A stretch of DNA of 64,000 nucleotides from Candidatus Rhodobacter oscarellae (GCF_001078595.1 NZ_LFTY01000002.1:604123-668122), one strand, 5' to 3'; numbered from the stretch's first letter, positions 51,312 through 63,088 are shown. The notes: a model not told the origin generated them from the sequence alone. Program-made: numbers and translations.

Positions 51312-52664
51312 CTAGGCCGCGGCCAGGCCCTTCTCCAGCGCGGTCAGAATCACCTGCACGTCCTCGCTGGTCAGCACCAAAGGCGGCGACATCAGCACGT
51401 TATGGCCAGAGATGCGCACCATCGCGCCCGCCTCATAGGTCGCCTGGTGGATGCGCTCGACGGCGGGCTTGCCCAGCGGCGTCTTGCTGGCGCGGTCCTC
51501 CACCAGCTCGGTGCCCAGCATCAGCCCGTGCCCGCCGCGCACATCGCCGATAATGTCGAACCTCTCCTTCAGGGCGTTGAGCCCGGCAAAGAGCTCTGCC
51601 CCGCGGGCGGCGGCATTCGCCTGCACCTGCAGCTTGATCGTCTCGTCCAGGCAGGCCAGCGCCGCGGCCGCGCCCACCGGGTGGCCGGAATAGGTGTAGC
51701 CGTGCCCGATCATCGCCTTGCCGGTCTCGTCCTTCTCAAAGACCTCCGCCACGGCTTCAGAGATCATCACCGCGCCGAAGGGGAAGTAGCCATTGGTGAT
51801 CGCCTTGGCGGTGGTGGCCATGTCGGGCTGCACGCCCCAATGCCGCGCACCGGTCCAGTCGCCGGTGCGGCCAAAGCCGGTGATGACCTCGTCCGAGATC
51901 AAGAGGATGCCGTGCCGCGCGGTGATCTCGCGCACGCCGGGCATAAAGCTCTCATGCGGCACCAGCACGCCGCCCGCGCCCAGCACCGGCTCCATGATCA
52001 TCGCGGCGATCGTGTTGGCGCCCTGGAAGGCGATCTCGTCCTCAAGTGCGGCCAGGCAGAGCTGCGCCAGGCGCTCGGGGTCGGTCTCGTTAAACGGGTT
52101 GCGATAGGCGTAGGGCGCGGGGATATGGAAGCAGCCGGGCAGGAGCGGCTCGTAGGCGTTGCGGAAATTGGCGTTGCCATTCACCGAGGCGCCGCCGAAC
52201 TGCGTGCCGTGATAGCCCTTCTTCAGCGACAGGAACTTGAACCGCCCCTCGTCGCCCTTCAGCTTGTGGTACTGCCGCGCCAGCCGCAGCGAGGTCTCCA
52301 CCGAATCGCCGCCGCCGGAGGTATAGAACGCCCGCGCCAGCCCGTCGGGGGCGAAGAAGTCGTGCAGGACCTCCGAGAGCTCGATGATCACGTCATTGGT
52401 GGTGCCGCGGAAGGCCGAGTAATAGGGCAGCCGGTCCAGCTGGCCCGCGATGGCGTCCTTGATCGGCTGGCAGGAGAAGCCCAGGTTCACGTTCCAGAGC
52501 CCGCCGACCGCGTCCACGACCTCGTGGCCGTCGATATCGGTGATTCGCGTGCCCTGCGCGCCGGTGATGATCGTCGGCGGGTTGGCCTGCATGTCGCCGG
52601 GATGCGCCATCGGGTGCCAGATGTTGCGCGCGTTGCGTTCCTTCAGGAAATTTGAGTCTTTCAT
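51312..52664 (-). CDS. Class III (omega) aminotransferase
   Basis: 450 residues from MKDSNFLKERN (ATG 52664). PLP motifs are YTSGGGDSVETSLRLARQY, LISDEVITGFGRTG and TTAKAITNGYFPFGAV with the Schiff-base Lys. It belongs with beta-alanine/taurine/putrescine-pyruvate aminotransferases; the exact amine is unknown. It is divergent from the copper ATPase (121-bp gap). Confidence 0.85.
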   Translation of the reverse strand: MKDSNFLKERNARNIWHPMAHPGDMQANPPTIITGAQGTRITDIDGHEVVDAVGGLWNVNLGFSCQPIKDAIAGQLDRLPYYSAFRGTTNDVIIELSEVLHDFFAPDGLARAFYTSGGGDSVETSLRLARQYHKLKGDEGRFKFLSLKKGYHGTQFGGASVNGNANFRNAYEPLLPGCFHIPAPYAYRNPFNETDPERLAQLCLAALEDEIAFQGANTIAAMIMEPVLGAGGVLVPHESFMPGVREITARHGILLISDEVITGFGRTGDWTGARHWGVQPDMATTAKAITNGYFPFGAVMISEAVAEVFEKDETGKAMIGHGYTYSGHPVGAAAALACLDETIKLQVQANAAARGAELFAGLNALKERFDIIGDVRGGHGLMLGTELVEDRASKTPLGKPAVERIHQATYEAGAMVRISGHNVLMSPPLVLTSEDVQVILTALEKGLAAA

Positions 52665-52785
52665 GCGCCTGGTCTCCGGTGGGCTTCTATGTCGCGCCCA
52701 GTCTTGTCCGCAAATCCGGCCCCAAGCAAGCCCGCGCGCGCAATTGCCCTTCAAGCGGGGCCAAGCCCGGCATATATCGGCAGCG

Positions 52786-55128
<2,343 letters not shown>

Positions 55129-55137
55129 GCGCGGCGA

Positions 55138-55302
55138 TTGGGGCGCACCAAATCTCTTGCAAGAGATTTGCAATTTCCTTGGAAGGAAATTGGCCCCCGT
55201 GAGCGGCAAGAGGTTGCGGCAGAAGGATCATTTCGGGGCGGTGCTGAGGAAACTCTTGCAAGAGTTTCGCAATTTTCTTGCAAGAAAATTGTGGCGCGCC
55301 AA
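55138..55302. repeat. Four-hairpin palindromic element, copy D
   Basis: I at 55149-55170 (identical to the other copies), II at 55171-55192 with arms CAATTTCCTT / AAGGAAATTG (both arms changed together relative to copy A), III at 55249-55268 (perfect), IV at 55270-55291. The closing ends are TTGG (55138) and CCAA (55299). It lies between convergent copA and DUF2461 genes. Length 165 bp. Confidence 0.95.
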
Positions 55303-55355
55303 CGCCCGGCCCAGGCCAGATCACAGCCGCGCGCCCGGATGAGCCTCAAACGGGC

Positions 55356-56018
55356 TCAGCACATCCCATCGCGCAAGCGCTTCCACAGCGGCAGCATCGC
55401 CGACACGTTCCGCAGAACGGCGGGCAGCAGCCCCTCTTCGCGCCAGCTTGGCGCAAGCGGCCCATGCGCGGCAAAGGCCTTGCGCTTTAGAAGCGCGGCA
55501 TGGGGATGGTCTTGCTCATAGGGCTTGGGCACGCGCTTTAACGGCGCGGGGCCCCAGTCGGATATGGTCACCCCGGCCTCCGCCCCGGCCTTGGCGAGAT
55601 CCGCCGCCAGCGCGTCGCCTTGGGCGTCCACCAGGGCGCGGAACCGCGTCAGCGCCGGGCCGTCAATCTGCATCAGCCCCATGCCCAGGATCAGGTAATC
55701 TGGCGCGGCCCCAAAGAACCAGGCGGGCGCGCCGCTTTGCGGCTCGGTCCAGCTGAGATGCAGATGGGCGTTATAGGGCGTCTTATCCTTAGAGAACCGC
55801 ACGTCGCGGTAGATGCGAAAGAGCTTTGGCTTCAGCGCGCGCCCCGTGGCGCGGCCGATCTCGCCGCCCAGCACCTTGGCCAGCAGCTCGGCGGGTTTCT
55901 TGATTTCGCTGGTGTAGAAATCCTTGCGCGGCTCGAAGAAATCCTTGGTGTTGTTGTCGCGCAGCTCGGCGAAGAACGCCACGGAGCGGTCCACCAGCGC
56001 GACAAACCCATCCGACAT
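55356..56018 (-). CDS. DUF2461 family protein
   Basis: 220 residues from MSDGFVALVDRSVAFFAELRDNNTKDFFEPRKDFY, the classic DUF2461/TIGR02453 opening. FRIYRDVRFSKDKTPYNAHLHL and the C-terminal LKRVPKPYEQDHPHAALLKRK are the family landmarks. The function of this widespread cytosolic family is unknown. It diverges from the YcaQ-like gene by 87 bp. Confidence 0.85.
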   Translation of the reverse strand: MSDGFVALVDRSVAFFAELRDNNTKDFFEPRKDFYTSEIKKPAELLAKVLGGEIGRATGRALKPKLFRIYRDVRFSKDKTPYNAHLHLSWTEPQSGAPAWFFGAAPDYLILGMGLMQIDGPALTRFRALVDAQGDALAADLAKAGAEAGVTISDWGPAPLKRVPKPYEQDHPHAALLKRKAFAAHGPLAPSWREEGLLPAVLRNVSAMLPLWKRLRDGMC

Positions 56019-56105
56019 GATCACCCCCCAAGAACCGGGCGCAGGAAACGGGTCGCGCGCCCGGTGCGAGTCTGCCATCCTGGCGAAACCGATCAAGGGG
56101 GAATC

Positions 56106-57278
56106 GTGGCAAGGCTGGAGATTAAGAACCGCGAGGCGCGCTGGCTCTGGCTTGGCGCGCAGGGGCTGGGGGCGACGCCCACCGGGCGTCTGGACCTGCC
56201 GGGGCTGGTCGAGCGCCTCGGGCTGGTGCAGCTGGACACGATCCAGGTGGTGGCGCGCGCGCATCACCACATCCTATGGAGCCGCAACCAGAACTACCGC
56301 GAAAAGCAGCTCGACCGGCTCTATCACGCGCGGCAGGTCTTTGAGCATTTCACCCATGACGCCTCGATCCTGCCGATGTCACTCTTGCCCTTGTGGCAGC
56401 GGCAGTTCGCGCGGATGCGGGGCAAGATCGAGCGCTCCAACTGGTGGGGGATGACGGCGGACAACCCCGAGATCGCCGCCGTTCGGGACCGGATCGCGGC
56501 GGACGGCCCGCTCTGCTCGGCGGATTTCGAGGCCGAGGCGCCGAAATCGAAAGAGATGTGGGCCCGGCCGGCGCATAAGAAGGCGCTGGACTACCTTTGG
56601 TACGCCGGCGATCTGGCCACCTGCCACCGGCGCGGCTTCACCAAGATGTACGATCTGGGCGAGCGGGTGTTCCCGCCTTGCGCGGCCCTGAGCGAGGCCG
56701 CCCAGGTCGACGGGCTGCATCGCGCGGCGCTGGACCGCATGGCATTCGGCACGCTGGGCGAGGTGCGCAAATACTGGGAGGCCACCGAGGTCAAAGAGGT
56801 CAAGGCCTGGGGCGAGACTGCCGATGTGGTGCCGCTGCGGGTGCAGACCGCCGATGGGGGCTGGTATGACGCGGTGGGCGCGGCGGATATCGAGGATCGG
56901 TTGGCGGGGTTGCAGCGCCCCAGCTCGCGGCTGCGCATCCTCAACCCGTTCGACCCGGTGATCCGCGATCGGGTGCGCCTGGAGCGCCTGTTCGGGTTCG
57001 ACTATCGCAACGAGATGTTCGTGCCCGCCGCCAAGCGGATCTGGGGCTACTACGTGTTCCCGCTGCTGGAGGGCGACCGCCTGGTGGGGCGGCTCGAGGC
57101 GAAGGCGTTCCGGGCCGAGGACCGCCTGGACGTGCTGCGGGTCTGGCCGGAGCCCGGCGTCAAATGGCAAGCGGCGCGCTGGGCCAAGCTGGAGGCCGAG
57201 CTAGAGCGGCTGGCAAGGTTCGTGGGCGTGCGCGCGCTGCGCTGGTGCTGCGAGAGGGGCGCGGCGCGCCCTCGCTAG
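56106..57278 (+). CDS. YcaQ/AlkX-type DNA glycosylase (winged-helix, DUF1006)
   Basis: 390 residues from GTG 56106 with AAGGGGG ahead of it. The HTH_42/DUF1006 fold includes LVQLDTIQVVARAHHHILWSRNQ, with the catalytic-type QLDTI segment, and C-terminal FGFDYRNEMFVPAAKRIWGYYVFPLLEGDRLVGR. E. coli YcaQ unhooks interstrand crosslinks by base excision. Its 3' end overlaps the convergent fpr gene by 4 nt. Confidence 0.85.
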   Translation: MARLEIKNREARWLWLGAQGLGATPTGRLDLPGLVERLGLVQLDTIQVVARAHHHILWSRNQNYREKQLDRLYHARQVFEHFTHDASILPMSLLPLWQRQFARMRGKIERSNWWGMTADNPEIAAVRDRIAADGPLCSADFEAEAPKSKEMWARPAHKKALDYLWYAGDLATCHRRGFTKMYDLGERVFPPCAALSEAAQVDGLHRAALDRMAFGTLGEVRKYWEATEVKEVKAWGETADVVPLRVQTADGGWYDAVGAADIEDRLAGLQRPSSRLRILNPFDPVIRDRVRLERLFGFDYRNEMFVPAAKRIWGYYVFPLLEGDRLVGRLEAKAFRAEDRLDVLRVWPEPGVKWQAARWAKLEAELERLARFVGVRALRWCCERGAARPR

Positions 57279-58132
57279 ATGCCGTCGCCCACAAAGGCCT
57301 TCTCGACCACGTATTCCGCTGGCTCCGAATTCGCGCCCTCGCGCAGGCCGTAGCCCTCTAGGATCTCTTTCATATCCGTGTTCAGCCCCATCGAGCCGCA
57401 AACCATGGCGCGGTCGGTCTCGGGCGAGATGCCCTCGATGCCCAGTTCGGCAAACACCGTGCCGTCGCGCAGAAGGTCGGTGATCCGGCCCATCTTGGGG
57501 CTCTCCTCGCGGGTGGTGGTGGGGTAATAGGCGATCTTATCGGCAAAGCCCTCGCCGATCAGCTCCGCCAGCAGTTCGTCCTCGCGGATCGATTGGATCA
57601 GCTCGGCGCCATAGGTCAGCTCGGCCACGTCGCGGCAGGTATGGGTGATGATGACCTGGTCGTAATCCTCGTAGGTCTGCGGCTCGCGCAGGAGGCTGGC
57701 GAAGGGCGCGATCCCGGTGCCGGTGGAGAAGAACCACAAGCGCTTGCCGGGTAGCAAGGCGTCATGCACCAGCGTGCCCACGGGCTTGGGGCGCAGGATG
57801 ATCTCGTCGCCCACCTGGATGTGCTGCAGCTTTGAGGTCAGCGGGCCGTCGGGCACCTTGATCGAGTAGAATTCCAGCGCGTCGTCCCAAGCGGGCGAGG
57901 CGATGGAGTAGGCGCGCAGCAGGGGCTTCTGCTTGCCGGTCTCGGGGTGCGGCTCGCCCATCAGGCCGATCATCACGAACTCGCCAGAGCGGAACCGCAG
58001 GCTGGCAGGGCGGGTGACGCGGAAGCGAAACAGCCGGTCGGTATAGTGCTGCACCTCGAGCACCTTCTGCGCGTCGGGCAGGGCGGGCACGGCTTTGGCG
58101 GGTTGGTTTGCGATGTTCATCTGTTTGGTCAT
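57275..58132 (-). CDS. fpr: Ferredoxin--NADP+ reductase
   Basis: About 285 residues (ATG 58132; ATG 58120 also possible). The FAD motif RAYSIAS, the NADP motif FSTGTGIAPFASLL and the C-terminal MVCGSMGLNTDMKEIL place it in the bacterial subclass of plant-type FNRs. It shuttles electrons between NADPH and ferredoxin/flavodoxin and could feed the ferredoxin-type sulfite reductase encoded upstream. It is last in the cysG-DUF2849-cysI-cysH-DUF934-fpr strand run. Confidence 0.9.
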   Translation of the reverse strand: MTKQMNIANQPAKAVPALPDAQKVLEVQHYTDRLFRFRVTRPASLRFRSGEFVMIGLMGEPHPETGKQKPLLRAYSIASPAWDDALEFYSIKVPDGPLTSKLQHIQVGDEIILRPKPVGTLVHDALLPGKRLWFFSTGTGIAPFASLLREPQTYEDYDQVIITHTCRDVAELTYGAELIQSIREDELLAELIGEGFADKIAYYPTTTREESPKMGRITDLLRDGTVFAELGIEGISPETDRAMVCGSMGLNTDMKEILEGYGLREGANSEPAEYVVEKAFVGDGI

Positions 58133-58190
58133 GTCTGGAACGGCGTGATTCTGCACGCCCCTTTTATGTCGTTAGTGTGCAAATGAGAAG

Positions 58191-58559
58191 TCAGACGCCT
58201 TGCCGCACCCGCGCCTGGTAGTCATGGGCCCGCCAGTCGGCGCGGGCGCGCCACTGCTCCTGCGGCTGTCGGGCGGCCAAGTCGTCGCTGATCTCGACCT
58301 CGTCGAACCCCGCGCGCCGCGCCATGGCGTATTGGTCGGCAATCACGTGCCCCTTGGCGCGCAGCCGCCCGGCATAGCCCGCAAGGCGCAGGCGCCGCGC
58401 GATGGTGAAGCCGCGGCCATCGGCAAAGCTTGGAAAACGCACGCAAATCAGCGGCGCCTGCAGATCCACCTCATTGGGATCGGCATCCGGGGCAAGCTCC
58501 AGCACCGTCCCCGCCCAATCGTCGGGCGCGAACCCGGCATCCGTTACAACAACAGCCAT
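58191..58559 (-). CDS. DUF934 protein of the sulfite-reduction cluster
   Basis: 122 residues from MAVVVTDAGFAPDDWAG (ATG 58559; ATG 58579 possible). DUF934 landmarks are VRFPSFADGRGFTIARRLR and HVIADQYAMARRAGFDEVEI. The family is almost always next to sulfite reductase and cysH, but its biochemical role is unknown. A 211-bp gap separates it from cysH; it contains no clear gene or hairpin. Confidence 0.85.
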   Translation of the reverse strand: MAVVVTDAGFAPDDWAGTVLELAPDADPNEVDLQAPLICVRFPSFADGRGFTIARRLRLAGYAGRLRAKGHVIADQYAMARRAGFDEVEISDDLAARQPQEQWRARADWRAHDYQARVRQGV

Positions 58560-58770
58560 AGCCTCGTGTTCCTTCATTGGGGAGCGCGGCCGCCGCGGCC
58601 CGTTCCCATGCTTCATCTTGTCAAAAATACGCAAATCCAGGCCGCGCGTCCGGGCGCAGGCCCCCGTTTAGACGCGACGACGTCGCCCACCCGGGCACCA
58701 TTGTTCCGGTGATTCGGTGAATAGGCCCCTAACATGTGCCCGGGCAGCGGCGCTCTGTCGCAGGGCCCGG

Positions 58771-59535
58771 TCATTCCACCGCGCCCTGGCGATCAGGTCC
58801 AGCCGCTCCGCCGCGCACCACCTTGCCGTCCACGAAATGGATGCCGCATTCGTCCTTCTCCCGGCCGCGCCAGCGCCCGGCGCGGGCATCCTCGCCCGCC
58901 GCCACCTCGGACGTGCAGGGCAGGCAGCCCAGCGAGGGCAGCGACTTGCCCGCCAGCGGGTGCCGGGGCAGCGCATGCGCGCCGATATAGCCCTGCACCT
59001 CGTCCGGGGACCAATGCGCCAGCGGGTTGACCTTGACCCGGCCGTTCTCGATCTCGAACAGCTGCAGCGTCGCCCGCCGCCCGCCCTGGAAGCGCTTGCG
59101 CCCGGTGATCCAGGCGTCAAAGCCCCGCAGCGCCTTCTCCAGCGGCTCCACCTTGCGCAGGCGGCAGCAGGCGTCGGGGTCCATCACATGCAGCACGCCG
59201 TCGGGGTCGCGCTTGAAGAGCTCCAGGCGGTCGGGCTGGATCACGCGCACGTCCATCAGGCCCAGATGCGCCGCCACCGCGCGCTGATAGGCCAGGGTCT
59301 CGGGGAAGAGCATGCCGGTGTCCAGAAAGAGGATCGGCAGGCCGGGGCCGGCCCGCGCGATCATATGCAGCAGGGCGATGGAGTCCGCCCCAAAGCTTGA
59401 GACCGCGGCCATGCGCCCGATCTCGGGCGCGGTCATCGCAAAGCGCACCACCTCGGCCGGGTCGGCGCCCTCTAGGGCGCGGTTCCAGGCCTCGACGCGG
59501 TCCGCCAGGGGCGTATCGGGGATATCAAGCGGCAT
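58771..59535 (-). CDS. cysH: Adenylyl-sulfate (APS) reductase
   Basis: 254 residues from MPLDIPDTPLADR (ATG 59535). The PP-loop SSFGADSIALLH and the catalytic ECGIHF are present. The paired DACCRL and LGCLPC motifs (CC...CxxC) bind a [4Fe-4S] cluster, which marks APS rather than PAPS specificity. It reduces APS to sulfite using thioredoxin. It overlaps cysI by 11 bp. Confidence 0.95.
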   Translation of the reverse strand: MPLDIPDTPLADRVEAWNRALEGADPAEVVRFAMTAPEIGRMAAVSSFGADSIALLHMIARAGPGLPILFLDTGMLFPETLAYQRAVAAHLGLMDVRVIQPDRLELFKRDPDGVLHVMDPDACCRLRKVEPLEKALRGFDAWITGRKRFQGGRRATLQLFEIENGRVKVNPLAHWSPDEVQGYIGAHALPRHPLAGKSLPSLGCLPCTSEVAAGEDARAGRWRGREKDECGIHFVDGKVVRGGAAGPDRQGAVE

Positions 59536-61192
59536 GAGCCTTCTCCACGGGGTAAAGGGCCGCCTTGAACGGCGCCATCCCCAGCCGGCGATAGGCGTCG
59601 AGGAAGGTCTCCTCGGGGGCCTCGCGCTGGTCGAGATAGGTGGCGATGATGCGCTCAATGGCGGGCACGATCTGGTCATAGGCGAAGCCCGGCCCGGTGC
59701 GGTCGCCCACAACCATGTCCTCGGTGCCGGTGCCGCCCAGGGTGATCTGGTAGTTCTCCACCCCCGCGCGGTCGAGCCCCAGGATGCCGATATGGCCCAC
59801 ATGGTGGTGCCCGCAGGCGTTGATGCAGCCCGAGATCTTGATCTTGAGCGGGCCGATGTCATGCTCGAGCTTAAGCGCGTCAAAGCGGGTGGCGATCTGT
59901 TGCGCCACGGGGATCGAGCGCGCGGTGGCCAGGGCGCAGTAATCCATGCCGGGGCAGGCGATGATGTCGCTGATCAGCCCGGCATTGGCGGTGGCCAGCC
60001 CCGCGGCGCGCAGGCGGGCGTGGATCGCGTAGAGATCCGCGCGGGCGACATGCGGCAGGATGACGTTCTGCTCGTGGGAGATGCGCAGCTCGTGGTGGCC
60101 GAAGGCCTCGGCGAGATCCGCCATAACGCGCATCTGCTCGGCGGTGGCGTCGCCGGGGGTTTGCCCGTGCGCCTTCAGCGAGATGGTCACGATGGCGTGC
60201 CCCGGCACGCGATGCTCGGCGACGTTGCTGTCCACCCAGGCGCGGAACACCGGGTCGCTGTCGAACGCCTGTTCGAATGCGCCCAGGCCGACCTCCGGCA
60301 GGGGCGGCGGCGCGAACTGCGCCGCGATCCTCTCAAGCAGCGCGACATCCGCGCCTTGGAAGTGCGGGCGCAGCTCGACAAAGCGCGCCTCGACGAGGCG
60401 GGTTATCTTGTCGAGGCCGTTCTCGTGCACGGTGATCTTGATGCGGGCCTTGTACTTGTTGTCGCGGCGGCCCAGCAGGTTGTAGACGCTGACGATGGCC
60501 TCGACATAGGGCAGCAGGTCCGCCTTGGGCAGGAAGTCGCGGATCACCTTGCCCACCATTGGCGTGCGGCCCAGGCCACCGCCGATGATGACCTTGAACC
60601 CGGTCTCGCCCGAGTCGTTCTTGACGATCTGCAACCCGATGTCATGGGCGCGCACCACGGCGCGGTCATTAGGGGCGCCGGTGACGGCGATCTTGAACTT
60701 GCGCGGCAGGAACTGGAACTCGGGGTGATCGGTGGACCACTGCCTTAGAAGCTCTGCATAGGGTCGCGGGTCCTCGATCTCATCCGCTGCCGCACCGGCA
60801 AAATGGTCACTCGTAACATTGCGGATGGTATTCCCAGAGGTCTGGATGGCGTGCATCTCGACATCGGCCAGCGCGTCGAGCATGTCGGGCACGTCTTGCA
60901 GCTTGGGCCAGTTGTACTGGATGTTCTGTCGGGTGGTGAAGTGCCCGTAGCCGCGGTCAAAGCGCTCGGCCAGCATCGCCAGCTGGCGCATCTGCCCCGG
61001 ATTGAGCGTGCCATAGGGCACCGCGACCCGCAGCATATAGGCGTGCAGCTGCAGATAGAGCCCGTTCATAAGGCGCAGGGGCTTGAACTCGTCCTCGGTC
61101 AGCGCACCGTCGATGCGACGCTGCACCTGAGCGCGGAACTGGGCGACGCGCTCGCGCACGAAGGCCTCGTCGAAGTCGTTGTATTTATACAT
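59525..61192 (-). CDS. cysI: Siroheme-dependent sulfite/nitrite reductase
   Basis: 555 residues of the single-subunit nitrite/sulfite reductase type. The siroheme/[4Fe-4S] ligands are in CPGMDYC (C-X5-C) and GCINACGHHH (C-X3-C). N-terminal RQNIQYNWPKLQDVPDML is the substrate-face region. With CysH upstream in the pathway and CysG supplying siroheme, sulfite reduction to sulfide is the likely role, with ferredoxin as donor. A two-hairpin element lies 14 bp upstream of its start. Confidence 0.9.
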   Translation of the reverse strand: MYKYNDFDEAFVRERVAQFRAQVQRRIDGALTEDEFKPLRLMNGLYLQLHAYMLRVAVPYGTLNPGQMRQLAMLAERFDRGYGHFTTRQNIQYNWPKLQDVPDMLDALADVEMHAIQTSGNTIRNVTSDHFAGAAADEIEDPRPYAELLRQWSTDHPEFQFLPRKFKIAVTGAPNDRAVVRAHDIGLQIVKNDSGETGFKVIIGGGLGRTPMVGKVIRDFLPKADLLPYVEAIVSVYNLLGRRDNKYKARIKITVHENGLDKITRLVEARFVELRPHFQGADVALLERIAAQFAPPPLPEVGLGAFEQAFDSDPVFRAWVDSNVAEHRVPGHAIVTISLKAHGQTPGDATAEQMRVMADLAEAFGHHELRISHEQNVILPHVARADLYAIHARLRAAGLATANAGLISDIIACPGMDYCALATARSIPVAQQIATRFDALKLEHDIGPLKIKISGCINACGHHHVGHIGILGLDRAGVENYQITLGGTGTEDMVVGDRTGPGFAYDQIVPAIERIIATYLDQREAPEETFLDAYRRLGMAPFKAALYPVEKAHAA

Positions 61193-61205
61193 GCTCGATC
61201 CTGGC

Positions 61206-61262
61206 GGGGGGCGAAATCTTAAAAAGATTTCGGGTCGGAATTCTTAAAGAATTCCGCGCCCC
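61206..61262 (-). repeat. Two-hairpin element before cysI
   Basis: Hairpin 1 has arms CGAAATCTT / AAGATTTCG with an AAA loop (61212-61232). Hairpin 2 has arms CGGAATTCTT / AAGAATTCCG with a one-base loop (61236-61256). GGGG on the left and CCCC on the right can enclose them. The spacer-plus-arm GGTCGGRATT is shared with the element at 12455. It separates DUF2849 from cysI on the minus strand. Confidence 0.85.
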
Positions 61263-61565
61263 TCACGCATGCTCCTCTTGTTTTCCGTGGTTGTAGTTGG
61301 ACGGCCCCGCGGCGCGGAACTCCTCGCGGAAATGCACCGGGCGGGGCCCTGCGTCACTGGCGCGGGCGTCGGCCAGGTAGGGCCCGACGACCTCCAAAGG
61401 GCGCATCTCGGCGTCCAGGAGCCGCTGCGAGGCCTGCGCCTCGTCCTGCAGAAGCTCCGCCTCGTGCAAATGGCGGGTCCATTCATCCCCGGCGGTCAGG
61501 TACACGACGTCGCCTTCCAGCAGCGCGTTGGCGGTCACGACTTTGGGTGAAAAGGGCTTGGGCAT
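61263..61565 (-). CDS. DUF2849 protein of the sulfite-reduction cluster
   Basis: 100 residues, PFSPKVVTANALLEGDVVYLT opening, small and soluble. It matches DUF2849, found between cysG and cysI in many alphaproteobacteria. Function unknown. It overlaps cysG by one base (61565), so they are coupled. The palindromic element then intervenes before cysI. Confidence 0.85.
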   Translation of the reverse strand: MPKPFSPKVVTANALLEGDVVYLTAGDEWTRHLHEAELLQDEAQASQRLLDAEMRPLEVVGPYLADARASDAGPRPVHFREEFRAAGPSNYNHGKQEEHA

Positions 61566-62950
61566 TAGGCGATCTCCTCTGAGATATCCGTTGCGGTTTG
61601 CGCGGCGTGCACGGCTTGGCGCGGGGCCAAACCCATGAAGGTTATCGCGGGGCCATCCAGCCCCGCCGCGCCGATATCCTCGGCCATATGCGCCAGGCTG
61701 GTCTCCACGACGCGCTGGTCGGCGCGCGCGGCATTCTCGACCACGCTGACAGGGGTCTCTGGTGCTGCGCCATGCATCATCAGCCGCCCCTGCACAAAGC
61801 GCGCGGCGCGCTTGCCCATGTAGATCGCGGTCACCGCGCCAGGCTGGGCGAGGGCGCGCCAGTCCTGCTCGGCCAGCCCCTTGGCGTCATGCCCGGTCAT
61901 CAGCCGCACCGCCGAGTTGCGCCCGCGTTTGGTCAGGCTCTGCCCGATCCCGGCGACGGCGGCGCTGGCGGCGGTGATGCCGGGCACGACCTGCCAGTCG
62001 AGCCCCGCGGCCTCCACGGCGTCGATCTCTTCGTCCAGGCGCCCGAACACAGAAGGGTCGCCGCCCTTGAGCCGCACCACATGCGCGCCCTGGGCCGCCT
62101 GGGCGACGATCTGCGCGTTGATGTCGTCCTGCGAAGCCGAGGGGCCAAAGCCGGTCTTGCCGACATCGATCAGAACCGCCTCGCGCCGGGCAAGCTCTAG
62201 GATCTCGGGCGTCACCAGCCGGTCATGGATCACCACATCGGCCCTATCGAGCGCGTTGCGCGCCTTCAGCGTGAGCAGCTCGGGGTCGCCCGGCCCGGCG
62301 CCGACGAAGTCGACGCGGCCCTGGCGCGGCGCAGCGCTCAGATGCTGGTCGAGCAGCGCCTCCAGCGCCTGTTCGGGATCCTCGGCGCGGGGGCCGGCGT
62401 TGAAGTAGTACTCGGCCCAGAAGTCCCGCCGGGCGCGGCCAAAGGGCAGCCTCTCGGCCATCGGGCGGAAGGCCTTGCCGATCCGCGCCAGCAGGCCCAG
62501 CCGGGCGGGCAGGCGCTCTTCCAGGTCGCGCTTGATCGCGCGGGCCAGCACGGGGGCGGCCCCCTCGGTGCCAATGGCTACGGTCACCGGGTCGCGGTCT
62601 ACGATGGCGGGGGTGATGAACTGGCTGTCCTGCAGGTTGTCGACGATATTGACCAGCGCGCCCTCGGCGCGGGCGATCTCGGCCACGCGGGCGTCCTCTG
62701 CGGCGTCCTCATTGGCGGCGTAGAACAGCTTTGCGCACAGAACGTCGCCCCGATCCAATGCGCGCGGCGTCAGGGTGTCGCCATGGCCGTCCAGCAACTT
62801 GACCAGATCCGGATGCGCGTCTTGGGCGTAAACGCTGAGCTTGGCCTCGGTCTTGACCAGCAGGCGCAGCTTGGCCAATGCCGCCTCGCCGCCGCCGGAC
62901 AGGACGACGCGCTGACCGCGCATGTCGAGGAAAATCGGGAAGTGCTGCAT
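61565..62950 (-). CDS. cysG: Siroheme synthase
   Basis: 461 residues from MQHFPIFLDMRGQRVVLSGGG (ATG 62950, AAAGGGCG upstream). The N-terminal half is the precorrin-2 dehydrogenase/ferrochelatase. The C-terminal half is uroporphyrinogen-III methyltransferase (FVGAGPGDPELLTLKARN, VVRLKGGDPSVFGRLDEE, GITAASAAVAGIGQSLTKRG). It makes siroheme for CysI. The leader to the divergent Lrp/AsnC gene is about 140 bp. Confidence 0.95.
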   Translation of the reverse strand: MQHFPIFLDMRGQRVVLSGGGEAALAKLRLLVKTEAKLSVYAQDAHPDLVKLLDGHGDTLTPRALDRGDVLCAKLFYAANEDAAEDARVAEIARAEGALVNIVDNLQDSQFITPAIVDRDPVTVAIGTEGAAPVLARAIKRDLEERLPARLGLLARIGKAFRPMAERLPFGRARRDFWAEYYFNAGPRAEDPEQALEALLDQHLSAAPRQGRVDFVGAGPGDPELLTLKARNALDRADVVIHDRLVTPEILELARREAVLIDVGKTGFGPSASQDDINAQIVAQAAQGAHVVRLKGGDPSVFGRLDEEIDAVEAAGLDWQVVPGITAASAAVAGIGQSLTKRGRNSAVRLMTGHDAKGLAEQDWRALAQPGAVTAIYMGKRAARFVQGRLMMHGAAPETPVSVVENAARADQRVVETSLAHMAEDIGAAGLDGPAITFMGLAPRQAVHAAQTATDISEEIA

Positions 62951-63088
62951 CGGATCGCCCTTTGTGGCATCTGGCTCCAATATAGGAAATTGTTCCGCTT
63001 AAGCGCCAGGGCCCTGGACGAATAAGGACATTTGTTCTATCCGAGGCGCGGGGCGGAACGAAACCATCGCCCAAAAGGGGAAACGCGA

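Noticed and set aside
59312..60748. Long plus-strand open frame opposite cysH/cysI
   Set aside because: Antisense shadow of the sulfite reductase gene with compositionally biased translation.
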